Below are positions 21,498 to 29,210 of a DNA stretch of 64,000 bases, one piece after another. The translations under genes were made by a program, and so were the position numbers. Under the pieces are notes generated by a model. The model was not told the DNA's origin. It saw only the letters and a list, made by a program, of their open reading frames with translations, and searched no databases. The DNA lies in contig DATNEY010000056.1 in assembly GCA_035606665.1 (NCBI GenBank), positions 62,001 to 126,000 of the forward strand, written 5' to 3'. How positions within the stretch are numbered: the stretch's first letter is position 1; every line of letters begins with the position of its first letter. The DNA is from DASUGC01 sp035606665. Its GTDB lineage: Bacteria; Acidobacteriota; Vicinamibacteria; Vicinamibacterales; SCN-69-37.

Positions 21498-22727
21498 CTA
21501 GTGCGATCCGCTCTCCAGCCAGGCTCGCAGAGCGGCGGCCTGCACAGCCTTCACCGGCTGCCCCGTCGCGGAGGCCACACGGACGCAGTCATCGAACTCC
21601 GGTGCGGCGTTCAGCACCTGGCCGTTTCGGCCGGCCACCTTGATGCGAACCGAGCCGCCGTCAACCTGAACATCCACCCACTTCCGGTCAAGAGTCTCCC
21701 GTTCGACCGCATGAAAGCGCACGCCGATAGTCGTGGTCTCGCGAAAAATCAATTCGGTGACGGTCTGGCGCGCGGCCGCCGGCGCGAGCACCGTCAGCAG
21801 CGTGCCCGGCCTGCCCTTCTTCATCTGCACGGCCGTCAGGAACACGTCGAGTGCGCCCGCCTCGACGAGCTTCTCGCTGACCGGGCCGAAGAGCTGCGGG
21901 TTCATGTCGTCGATTTCGCAGGCGATCTCGATCACCTGGCCGGAATCCGCACTCGCCGCCTCCAAACGATCGCCTATGAGCACACGTAGAACGTTCGGGA
22001 CGCCGTCGAAGTCCTTGGTGCCGGCGCCGTATCCGATCTTCCGCACGGTCATTGCCGGCACGACACCGTAGTTGCGCGCGTAGCTGCTGACGAGCAACGC
22101 ACCGGTCGGAGTGACCAGCTCAGTCGCCGGGCCGCTGCTGTACACGGGCACGCCTTCCAGCAGCCGCAGCGTGGCCGGCGCCGGCACCGGGTACGCACCA
22201 TGTTCCATCCGGACGGTCCCGGACCCGACGTTGAGTGGTGACGCCACGATGTCGGCAATGCCGAACCACTCGAGGGCGAACACCGCCCCGACGATGTCGA
22301 TGATCGAGTCGAGCGCGCCGACCTCGTGCAGGTGCACCTGGTCGATCGGAGTCTGATGTATGGCGGCTTCGGCTTCGCCGATTCTCTGGAACAGAGCGGC
22401 CGCCCGGTTCTTACCGGCGGATGACAGCTCCGAACGGCCTATCAACTCGTTGATTTCGCGCAGTGTGCGATGGTCGTGATGTTCATGGTGATCGCCGTGG
22501 TCGTGATGCCGCGCATGTTCGTGCTGGCGTCCACGCTCCTTGACTTTCACGTACGTTGCGCTGATGCCGGAGCGGGTCACGCGCGACACCTCGAGCGCGT
22601 GCTCGACACCAAGGCTGCCCAACGCGCCCTTCAGTTCCTGGACCGGCAGTCCGGCGTCGATCAGCGCCGCGAGAAGCATGTCGCCCGCTGCGCCGGAGAA
22701 ACAATCGAGGTACATCACTCGAGCCAT
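21498..22727 (-). CDS. larC: LarC-like nickel insertion protein (pincer-cofactor biosynthesis)
   Basis: LarC inserts nickel into the pyridinium pincer cofactor used by lactate racemase and its relatives. It has 409 residues and opens with YLDCFSGAAGDMLLAALIDAGL, the family hallmark. A histidine-rich loop at about residues 70-88 (HARHHDHGDHHEHHDH) probably binds nickel. It is a single continuous frame, unlike the frameshifted LarC1/LarC2 of lactobacilli. Neither larB, larE nor a larA racemase lies in this window. Its start overlaps the end of radC by 13 bp. Confidence 0.9.
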   Translation of the reverse strand: MARVMYLDCFSGAAGDMLLAALIDAGLPVQELKGALGSLGVEHALEVSRVTRSGISATYVKVKERGRQHEHARHHDHGDHHEHHDHRTLREINELIGRSELSSAGKNRAAALFQRIGEAEAAIHQTPIDQVHLHEVGALDSIIDIVGAVFALEWFGIADIVASPLNVGSGTVRMEHGAYPVPAPATLRLLEGVPVYSSGPATELVTPTGALLVSSYARNYGVVPAMTVRKIGYGAGTKDFDGVPNVLRVLIGDRLEAASADSGQVIEIACEIDDMNPQLFGPVSEKLVEAGALDVFLTAVQMKKGRPGTLLTVLAPAAARQTVTELIFRETTTIGVRFHAVERETLDRKWVDVQVDGGSVRIKVAGRNGQVLNAAPEFDDCVRVASATGQPVKAVQAAALRAWLESGSH

Positions 22728-23428
22728 AGCTGTGCGTAGACCCTGCGAATCGAACAGTACACCGTATCTCCCAGAATGAGGTGATCGATGACGTCGATGC
22801 CGACAATCTTACCGGCGTCGATGAGCCTCGCGGTCAGCTCAAAGTCCTCTCGCGATGGAAGGACGTCGCCGGAAGGGTGGTTGTGAAACACCACGATCGA
22901 CGCGGCTTGGCTGATCGTGGCCTCCCGCAGGACATCGCGCGGAATTGCCGGCGCGGAGTCGAGGCTGCCTTCTGATACGAGGTGAACCCGGAGGAGGCGA
23001 TGTCGCGCATCGAGCAGCACCGCGCCAAAGCGTTCCGTCGAATGCGAGCCGAACATGGGCAGGAGGAATGACGCGAGCTCATCCGGTTCGCGCAGTGGCA
23101 GCCTTGCGTTTGGGGATACAAGCAGCGTCCGCCTCCCCAACTCGATCGCCGCCAGCACGCGACTCGACTGAGCCGGACCCATCCCGTTGAGCCGGCCCAG
23201 CCGGTCCGGGCTTGCCTTGGCCAGTCCATGAACCCCACCGAGTTCTTTCAGGATCGCCGCGGCCATTTCCGTCGCGGTCCGGCCGGCGCCGCCATGACCG
23301 AGGACTAACGCCAGCAACTCACGATTGCCGAGAGCCGAGACTCCCGTTCGGGCCAGGCGCTCACGAGGACGGTCGTACGATTCTTCATTGGGCTTGACTG
23401 AATCCGGCATGAGTCCCCGACGTTTCAA
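22715..23428 (-). CDS. radC: RadC-family JAB/MPN-domain protein
   Basis: A 237-residue protein with an N-terminal HhH-like region (DRLGRLNGMGPAQSSRV) and a C-terminal JAB domain with the JAMM metal motif HNHPSGDVLPSREDFELT. The typical opening RPRERLARTGVSALGNRELLALVL is present. Despite the historical name its role in DNA repair is doubtful. The 3' end overlaps larC by 13 bp, suggesting coupled expression. Confidence 0.93.
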   Translation of the reverse strand: MKRRGLMPDSVKPNEESYDRPRERLARTGVSALGNRELLALVLGHGGAGRTATEMAAAILKELGGVHGLAKASPDRLGRLNGMGPAQSSRVLAAIELGRRTLLVSPNARLPLREPDELASFLLPMFGSHSTERFGAVLLDARHRLLRVHLVSEGSLDSAPAIPRDVLREATISQAASIVVFHNHPSGDVLPSREDFELTARLIDAGKIVGIDVIDHLILGDTVYCSIRRVYAQLWLE

Positions 23429-23524
23429 ACATCAGGCCAGCCAGCAGAGGCCGGACTCAGGCGCAGAGGCGCAGGAAATTGTCAGGCCGTTGCGATAGAG
23501 ATTGGAGTTTCTCCAGCACCGGTC

Positions 23525-24334
23525 TCAGGCGCGCCACCAATCGACGCCGGCCACGACTTCGGCCCAGCCAGTCAGCCAGAGTCCCTCGTCAAGCCACTCG
23601 ACTCGCTGGCTACCGCCCGGCGCCTCGACGATCACAGTGCGGTCAGCACCGCCGTGGGCTGCTGCGGCCACTGCCGCCGCGCAGGTCCCCGTTCCGGACG
23701 ACATCGTCGGACCGACGCCGCGCTCCCAGATCAGGATGCGCACGTGGCCGGGTCGCTGGACCTCGGCAAACGCGACATTGGTGCCCTCGGGGAAATGTGG
23801 ATGGACGGCCAGCGCCGGGCCCAGCGTGTGCAACCGCTCCAGCGTGGCCGGGCCAAGGACGACGCACTGTGGATTCCCGACGCGCAGCGTGACGGCCGAC
23901 ACGGTCGAGGGCCCGACGGAGAGCCCAACCATGCGCAGGCCCTCCGGCTTCCCCATGCCGGTTCGAAACATGACGCGGCTGCCCTCTCGTGACAGCACGC
24001 GCAAAGGACGAGGCCCGGCGTCCGTCTCGACTACGAGTTCTGCCCCGGGTTGCAGGTTGTCGGTATGGGCCAGCCAGGCTCCGATACAGCGCACGCCATT
24101 GCCCGACACCTCCGGTCTGGTCCCATCGGCGTTGAACAACGACATGTGTGCGCCGGACGGCGTGCGCGTCACGACGATGAGCCCGTCGGCGCCGACGCCC
24201 TGATGACGGTCGCAGACCGCGCGCGCGAGCTCTTCCGGCGCGGTACCGCGCGGAAGGTCCTCGGTCGTCAGCAGAAAATCGTTTCCGTAAGCGTGGGCTT
24301 TGACCAGTCTGATCGGTTCTGCGACCTGAGGCAC
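23525..24334 (-). CDS. dapF: Diaminopimelate-epimerase-like protein with both catalytic cysteines replaced by serine
   Basis: DapF fold protein of 269 residues from the GTG at 24334 (VPQVAEPIRLVKAHAYGNDF). The open frame extends 23 codons further but would overlap the upstream gene. The two half-site motifs that normally read CGNGxRC and ACGTGxCA here read EVSGNGVRC (Ser77) and SSGTGTCA (Ser213); both codons were checked on the DNA (TCG and TCC). Canonical DapF uses this Cys pair to interconvert LL- and meso-diaminopimelate. The protein may be a Ser-dependent variant, a dehydratase-like relative or non-catalytic. No other lysine-pathway gene is adjacent. Confidence 0.85.
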   Translation of the reverse strand: MPQVAEPIRLVKAHAYGNDFLLTTEDLPRGTAPEELARAVCDRHQGVGADGLIVVTRTPSGAHMSLFNADGTRPEVSGNGVRCIGAWLAHTDNLQPGAELVVETDAGPRPLRVLSREGSRVMFRTGMGKPEGLRMVGLSVGPSTVSAVTLRVGNPQCVVLGPATLERLHTLGPALAVHPHFPEGTNVAFAEVQRPGHVRILIWERGVGPTMSSGTGTCAAAVAAAAHGGADRTVIVEAPGGSQRVEWLDEGLWLTGWAEVVAGVDWWRA

Positions 24335-24362
24335 TCGGGCTCCCGCGTAATGCGTCGAGAGC

Positions 24363-25217
24363 TTACTTGACCTCGAAGGCTTTGAACACCCAGGTAAAAC
24401 CAACGGTCACGCCCCACGACGGATCGACGTCGGTGATGCCGATCAGAAAGCCCGCGTCCAGACGCACCGGCCCCCGCGTCAGGCGTCCGCCGAGACGAAC
24501 GGCTCCGCGGCTCTCGGTACCTGGACCGGCGTCCGTGCCGGTGTCGAGGCGGCCGTTGACATCGCCGACGAGTTCGATGCCGGTGGCAACGGCCCGCGCT
24601 ACCGACACGCCGTACGTCATCAGCTTGTTCTGCGTGGCGATCTGTGAGGGTTCCGTCATGAACGCTATTCCGAGATTCGCGGCGACACGCACCGACTCGA
24701 CGGTCTTCGCCGCCGCGAGGCCGATGGCGAAGTCGGTCGTCGATGTGCCGAGGCCGCTTCCGGGGCCCGCGTTCGGCAGTTTCGTCGCAAAGCGCAGGGC
24801 CACGGCCGGGCGCGACACCGTCTCAGGCGCGAACCGAATCTTGACGCCTACAAAGAGATCGTCGAACCCGCCCGTGGCCGTTCCGGTTCCGGTGTAGCGG
24901 CCAGCAAGCGGCGCCGAGGCATCGAAGCCGTCGATCGTCAGGCGGCGGCGCAGGCCGCCATCGAACTGCAGCTCGACGCTCGAGTTGACGCCGACACTGA
25001 CGCCGAACGTGCCGATTCGGAGAAGGTCGCCCTTGAGTCCTGACGCAGGAAACGAAGTCTTGCCAAGAACGTCGAACCCGCCTTCCAGGAGGACAAACCC
25101 CTTCGGTACGGTCTCGGGGTCCTCGGTGGCGAGTGGTCTCGACTGGGCTGCTGCGGTCTGGGCGGTACCCGCTACGAGCAGGATGGCGGCAAACACGCGA
25201 CTCACGGGCATTCTCAT
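24363..25217 (-). CDS. Secreted, probably outer-membrane beta-barrel protein
   Basis: A 284-residue protein. The signal peptide (SRVFAAILLVAGTAQTAAA) cuts near AQS. The mature part is a succession of short amphipathic strands with G- and T-rich turns (FGVSVGVNSSVELQFDGGLRRRL, VALRFATKLPNAG). It ends in a strand terminating VFKAFEVK, with WGVTVGFTWVF just before. This looks like a small transporter-like barrel similar to DUF3187/MetA-pathway-type porins, but I cannot name the family. It lies 28 bp upstream of the dapF-like gene on the same strand. Confidence 0.7.
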   Translation of the reverse strand: MRMPVSRVFAAILLVAGTAQTAAAQSRPLATEDPETVPKGFVLLEGGFDVLGKTSFPASGLKGDLLRIGTFGVSVGVNSSVELQFDGGLRRRLTIDGFDASAPLAGRYTGTGTATGGFDDLFVGVKIRFAPETVSRPAVALRFATKLPNAGPGSGLGTSTTDFAIGLAAAKTVESVRVAANLGIAFMTEPSQIATQNKLMTYGVSVARAVATGIELVGDVNGRLDTGTDAGPGTESRGAVRLGGRLTRGPVRLDAGFLIGITDVDPSWGVTVGFTWVFKAFEVK

Positions 25218-25230
25218 CGTTCTCGTCCTC

Positions 25231-25677
25231 TCAGAATTGGCGCCGGCTGTCGAGCAGGATGGTGACAGGGCCGTCGTTCACCAGATCTACGTTCATGTGG
25301 GCCTGAAAGATGCCCGTCTCCACGGGCCCTCCGGCACGGAGCCGATCGAGCAGTGCCTCGAACGTGGCTCTTGCATCGGCTGGCGCCGCCGCCGCATCGA
25401 ACGCCGGCCGTCGCCCTTTGCGCACGTCGCCCATCAGAGTGAACTGCGATACCACCAGCAACTCACCACCGGCATCCGCGAGCGACCGGTTCATTTTTCC
25501 GTGTTCATCGGGAAACACGCGCAACTCTCTTACTTTTGACGCGATGTACTCGATGTCGGCTGGCCCGTCGCCGGCCGCTACGCCGGCAAACACGAGGAGC
25601 CCGGGGCCGATTCGTCCGGCCGTGCGCCCTTCCGCGGTGACTGACGCGCGCTCAACGCGCTGGACGACCGCGCGCAT
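25231..25677 (-). CDS. dtd: D-aminoacyl-tRNA deacylase
   Basis: Proofreading enzyme that removes D-amino acids, and glycine from tRNA-Ala. It has 148 residues starting at MRAVVQRVERASVT, the canonical N-terminus. The first catalytic motif SQFTLMGDVRKGRRP and the second motif VNDGPVTILLDS (normally NxGPVT) are both present. A longer open frame upstream belongs to a different reading frame of ttcA and was discarded. It starts 2 bp after the ttcA stop, so the two form an RNA-metabolism pair. Confidence 0.95.
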   Translation of the reverse strand: MRAVVQRVERASVTAEGRTAGRIGPGLLVFAGVAAGDGPADIEYIASKVRELRVFPDEHGKMNRSLADAGGELLVVSQFTLMGDVRKGRRPAFDAAAAPADARATFEALLDRLRAGGPVETGIFQAHMNVDLVNDGPVTILLDSRRQF

Positions 25678-25679
25678 GC

Positions 25680-26468
25680 TCAGACGCTGGCGATCGATCC
25701 GGCTAGGTCGGCGTTCGGCATGAGACGCCGATCGAGGAGGTGGCCTGGCACCACGTTGCCGAGCGCGGACATCATCGAGTTCTTGATGTCCGGATGCTCG
25801 ATCTCGAGATCCGCAATCAGGCGCTTCATGCGCTGCCGCTTGAGGCTGAGATCGCCGCATGCCGGGCAGCAGCAGCCGATCACCGGCAGTCCGGACTCCT
25901 GGGTGTAGCTGCGAGCCTCGGCTTCGGTCACGTAGGCCAGGGGCCGGATCACGATGTGCTTCTTCGAGTCCGAAACCAACCGAGCCGGCATCGCCTTGAG
26001 CGCCCCTTGAAAGAACAGATTCAGAAGCGCCGTCTCGATGAAGTCGTCCAGATGATGGCCGAGCGCGATCTTCGTCGCGCCGACTTCGGTTGCCAGGCGA
26101 TACAAGACGCCCCGGCGCAGCCGGGCGCACAGCGAACACGGGGTGTCGCCATCATCGAGGATGTCGTCCATGACCGCCCCGATTGTCGTGTGCTCCACGT
26201 GGCACTCCCAGCCCCGAGCCGCGCATGCCTCGGTCACCAGGTCGTGCCTGAACCGTTCGTATCCCGAATTGACGTTGACGGCGACGAAGGAGAATTTGAT
26301 TGGCGCACGGCGTCGCAGCACATCAAGGATCTGGATTAGCGCCCAGCTGTCCTTGCCGCCTGAGAGGCCGACCATCACGCGATCGCCGTCTTCGATCAAG
26401 CCATGTTCGACGATGGCGCGGGTTACTTTTCTGGCGAGACGAGCCTCGAGTGGCGTCGCGTAGCTCAC
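25680..26468 (-). CDS. ttcA: TtcA-family tRNA 2-thiolation protein (PP-loop ATPase, Fe-S)
   Basis: Adenylates and thiolates cytidine 32 of tRNAs. The PP-loop is GLSGGKDSW at about residue 36. The Fe-S cysteines are in TPCSLCARLRRG (about residue 111) and IGCCCPACGD (about residue 201), and GHHLDDFIET is also conserved. The frame is open to 27308, but everything upstream of about 26470 lies opposite a well-supported + strand gene. The GTG at 26468 gives 262 residues and is preferred. A short divergent promoter region separates it from the flippase-like gene. Confidence 0.92.
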   Translation of the reverse strand: MSYATPLEARLARKVTRAIVEHGLIEDGDRVMVGLSGGKDSWALIQILDVLRRRAPIKFSFVAVNVNSGYERFRHDLVTEACAARGWECHVEHTTIGAVMDDILDDGDTPCSLCARLRRGVLYRLATEVGATKIALGHHLDDFIETALLNLFFQGALKAMPARLVSDSKKHIVIRPLAYVTEAEARSYTQESGLPVIGCCCPACGDLSLKRQRMKRLIADLEIEHPDIKNSMMSALGNVVPGHLLDRRLMPNADLAGSIASV

Positions 26469-26534
26469 AAACAGCCTCGATGGGCATGGTACACTACGCG
26501 CCCATTGCGCCGGGCGTACCGGGCGCGCGAAGTA

Positions 26535-27545
26535 ATGACGCCACCTCAGCCGCCCGCCGAGCGCCCCTCCGTTCTGAAGTCGACTCTGCTCTGGGTTTTG
26601 AAGATTGGTGTCAGTGCGGGACTGCTCTACCTGCTGTTCGTTCGCATCGACGCCGGCAATCTGTGGCGCCTGATCCGCAATGCTTCGCCGCTCTGGGTGG
26701 CGGCCGCTCTGACTCTGTACGTCGTCATGCTGCTGGTCAGCACCTGGCGGTGGCAGCTGCTGTTGCGGGCTCAGCATGTGCACGTCGCGTTCGGCTCGCT
26801 GCTCAACTCGTTCTTCGTCGCGATTTTCGCGAACAATTTTCTGCCGTCGAACATCGGCGGCGATGTCTTTCGCATCAAAGACACGGCCAAGCCCGCCGGA
26901 TCGAAGACCCTCGCGGCGGCCGTCGTGCTGTTCGACCGTGGGCTCGGTGTCCTGGGCCTGGCATTCGTTGCCGCGTGCGGGTCGACGCTGGCCGCGCGGC
27001 GCAGTGAAGCCATCGGCCCGCTCGGACCGAGCCTCCTCTGGACCGGACTGCTGGTCGTGCTCGGGCTGGTGATTTTGGTGCTCGCGGTACCGCGGGAGCT
27101 CAGCGTCCTGGCGCGTCCGCTGCGGATGATCCATCCCGAGTGGGTCGATCAACGGGTAGAGACGATCACGGCCGCGCTCGTCCGGTTCCGGCAGGCGCCC
27201 GGTGCGATGCTCGCGGGCTTCGGTGGCGGTATCGCCGTGCAGGCGATCCTTGTCGGGTACTACGCGGCGGTGGCGAACGCCCTGCACATCACCGTACCCA
27301 TCGGGCATCTGGCGATTCTTGTCCCCGTCTCGTTCATCGTGCAGATGATGCCGCTGTCGCTGAACGGTCTGGGCGTGCGCGAGGCCACCTTCGGCCTCTA
27401 CCTCACCAAGATCGGCGTGCCTCTCGAATCGGCAATGGCGCTGTCCTTCATCGGCGCCGGCCTCGTCATGGCGTTCTCCATGAGCGGCGCCGCCGCCTAC
27501 CTCTCCCGCCGCCGCACGTACGCCACGACACCCGCTGAAAGCTGA
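26535..27545 (+). CDS. Lysylphosphatidylglycerol-synthase-TM / UPF0104 flippase-like membrane protein
   Basis: Integral membrane protein of 336 residues from the ATG at 26535. About eight hydrophobic helices include VLKIGVSAGLLYLLFVRID, WVAAALTLYVVMLLVSTWRW and LAILVPVSFIVQMMPLSLNGLGVREATF. The last of these is the most diagnostic motif of the LPG_synthase_TM family. NNFLPSNIGGDVFRIKDTA in the first third is also typical. Relatives flip or accompany lipid-linked glycans and aminoacyl-lipids. The convergent neighbour is a polyprenyl-phosphate-type glycosyltransferase, which supports an envelope glycolipid role. Confidence 0.87.
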   Translation: MTPPQPPAERPSVLKSTLLWVLKIGVSAGLLYLLFVRIDAGNLWRLIRNASPLWVAAALTLYVVMLLVSTWRWQLLLRAQHVHVAFGSLLNSFFVAIFANNFLPSNIGGDVFRIKDTAKPAGSKTLAAAVVLFDRGLGVLGLAFVAACGSTLAARRSEAIGPLGPSLLWTGLLVVLGLVILVLAVPRELSVLARPLRMIHPEWVDQRVETITAALVRFRQAPGAMLAGFGGGIAVQAILVGYYAAVANALHITVPIGHLAILVPVSFIVQMMPLSLNGLGVREATFGLYLTKIGVPLESAMALSFIGAGLVMAFSMSGAAAYLSRRRTYATTPAES

Positions 27546-27561
27546 TCTCAGTCAGCTCGCC

Positions 27562-28524
27562 TTACTCGTCCAGCGACTCGACCACTTCTCTGACGACGTA
27601 GCTCGGACGGTTCTGGAGCTCGTGGTAGTTGCGCGCCTGAAGCTCGGCCAGCAGGCCGAGCGTCACGAACTGGACGCCGGTGAACAGGAGCAGGATGCCG
27701 AGGAGGGTCAGCGGCAGCCGCTGCATGATGGATTCGATATGCAGCAGCCGGAGCGTGCCCAGATAGCCGAGGAGGCCCGCTCCAGTGAGGGCCATGACGC
27801 CCCCGAGCATGCCGAAGATCTGGAGCGGCTGTGTCGAGTAGCTCAGGATGAACTTCACGGTGAGGAGATCGAGAATGACCCGGAACGTCCTCCCGATGCC
27901 GTATTTGGACGTGCCGCGCGTGCGCGGGCGATGATTCACCGGCATCTCGACGATCGTCGCGCCAATGCCGCTCGCGAGCGCGGGCAGGAAGCGATGCATC
28001 TCGCCTCGAAGGTGCAGCGTCTTGATGACGTCCGCGCGGAACACTTTCAGCGAGCAGCCGTAGTCATGGAGCCGCACGCCGGTCGCCCAGGAGATGAGTC
28101 GGTTCGCCAGCATCGACGGCAGCCTGCGACTGAGAAACGCGTCCTTGCGATCCTTGCGCCAGCCACAGACGATGTCGGCGCCGTCCGCCGACATCCGTTG
28201 GAGCATGCCGGGAATATCACCGGGATCGTTCTGGAGATCGCCATCGGCCGTGATCACGACGTCACCACGCGCGGCATCGACGCCCGCCGCGAAAGCCGCG
28301 GTCTGCCCGAAGTTGCGGCGGAATCTGATCACCCGCACCCGGCGGTCGCCGGCCTGAAGCCGCTTCATGATCGCGAACGACTCATCGGTGCTGCCGTCGT
28401 CGATGAGCAGCAATTCGTAGGCGCGGCCGGTGGCGGCGAGTGCCTGAGTGAACTCCTGATGGAGGATCTCGAGGTTGGCGGCCTCGTTCAGGATCGGAAT
28501 GACGACCGAAAGCTCGGGCTTCAC
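27562..28524 (-). CDS. GT2 glycosyltransferase, polyprenyl-phosphate sugar transferase type with two C-terminal membrane helices
   Basis: DPM1/ArnC/GtrB-like enzyme of 320 residues from GTG 28524 (VKPELSVVIPILNEAANLE). The nucleotide-sugar region is LLLIDDGSTDES and the DxD region is ITADGDLQNDPGDIP. Two C-terminal helices follow (LQIFGMLGGVMALTGAGLLGYL and LLGILLLFTGVQFVTLGLLAEL). It transfers a sugar from a nucleotide donor to polyprenyl phosphate. The start lies 8 bp after the DedA-like gene. Neighbouring GT-C and flippase-like genes suggest a small envelope-glycan cluster. Confidence 0.92.
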   Translation of the reverse strand: MKPELSVVIPILNEAANLEILHQEFTQALAATGRAYELLLIDDGSTDESFAIMKRLQAGDRRVRVIRFRRNFGQTAAFAAGVDAARGDVVITADGDLQNDPGDIPGMLQRMSADGADIVCGWRKDRKDAFLSRRLPSMLANRLISWATGVRLHDYGCSLKVFRADVIKTLHLRGEMHRFLPALASGIGATIVEMPVNHRPRTRGTSKYGIGRTFRVILDLLTVKFILSYSTQPLQIFGMLGGVMALTGAGLLGYLGTLRLLHIESIMQRLPLTLLGILLLFTGVQFVTLGLLAELQARNYHELQNRPSYVVREVVESLDE

Positions 28525-28532
28525 GGTGGCCG

Positions 28533-29186
28533 CTATTCTACGTTGCCCGGACCGCCCGGCCGGTCGGGTGCCGTTGGTGGCGCCTTGCTCTGATTGATCA
28601 GCCTGCGCCAGGCCCACCATGCAGCGATGGGCACAAGTACCGCCACGAGGGCCGGCACGATCAGATGGAAGACGTTGTCCTTGACGAACGCGAGGGCTTC
28701 TTCGCCGTAAATGGTCGCCAGGTAGGCCTCGCCTCCGTACCGGAGCCCGCGCCCCACGGCGACGGCCACGATGAACCGCAGCCGTTCAACGCCGGCTACG
28801 CCGGCTACGAGGACGAACAACTTGAATGGCGTGGGCGGAGGCAACATCGCAGGAACGACCAGCACCCAGCCGCCGAAGCGTTTGAACCACGCCAGGCCGC
28901 GGTCGACGTGCCGTTCGTGGAACTGACGGCGCAGCAGCGCTTCCCCGCCCTTTCGTCCGACGAAATACAGGACGTACGAGCCGGCGACGGATCCAACGGT
29001 CGTCATCATCGAGAAGTAGAGCCAGTTCTCGGGCGACCTGATCGCGAACAGCACGACCAGGATGTCCGCGACTTCCGGCAGCGTCAGGAATGACGAATCG
29101 ACGAATGCGACGAGGAGCAGACCGGGACCGCCCAGTGATTCAGCAAAGGCCTGTGCTCTCGCGGCGATGTTGTGAAGGAACTGCAT
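28533..29186 (-). CDS. DedA/YqaA-family membrane protein (SNARE-associated/VTT)
   Basis: A 217-residue membrane protein. It has LLLVAFVDSSFLTLPEVADILVV, then SMMTTVGSVAGSYVLYFVGRKGGE and WVLVVPAMLPPPTPFKLFVLVAGV, the re-entrant proline segment typical of VTT-domain proteins, which are linked to lipid scrambling or C55-P recycling. The C-terminal tail after the last helix is hydrophilic and P/G-rich. It is co-directional with the glycosyltransferase (8 bp apart) and divergent from the GT-C-like gene. Confidence 0.9.
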   Translation of the reverse strand: MQFLHNIAARAQAFAESLGGPGLLLVAFVDSSFLTLPEVADILVVLFAIRSPENWLYFSMMTTVGSVAGSYVLYFVGRKGGEALLRRQFHERHVDRGLAWFKRFGGWVLVVPAMLPPPTPFKLFVLVAGVAGVERLRFIVAVAVGRGLRYGGEAYLATIYGEEALAFVKDNVFHLIVPALVAVLVPIAAWWAWRRLINQSKAPPTAPDRPGGPGNVE

Positions 29187-29210
29187 CTAAAATGGGGTAG
29201 CACGGCCCCG

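Noticed and set aside
22470..22739. Possible + strand gene opposite the larC histidine loop
   Set aside because: It is the complement of the His-codon run; no ribosome site or family match.
26469..27308. Upstream extension of the ttcA frame
   Set aside because: It lies antisense to a well-supported membrane protein gene and has no TtcA-like sequence.
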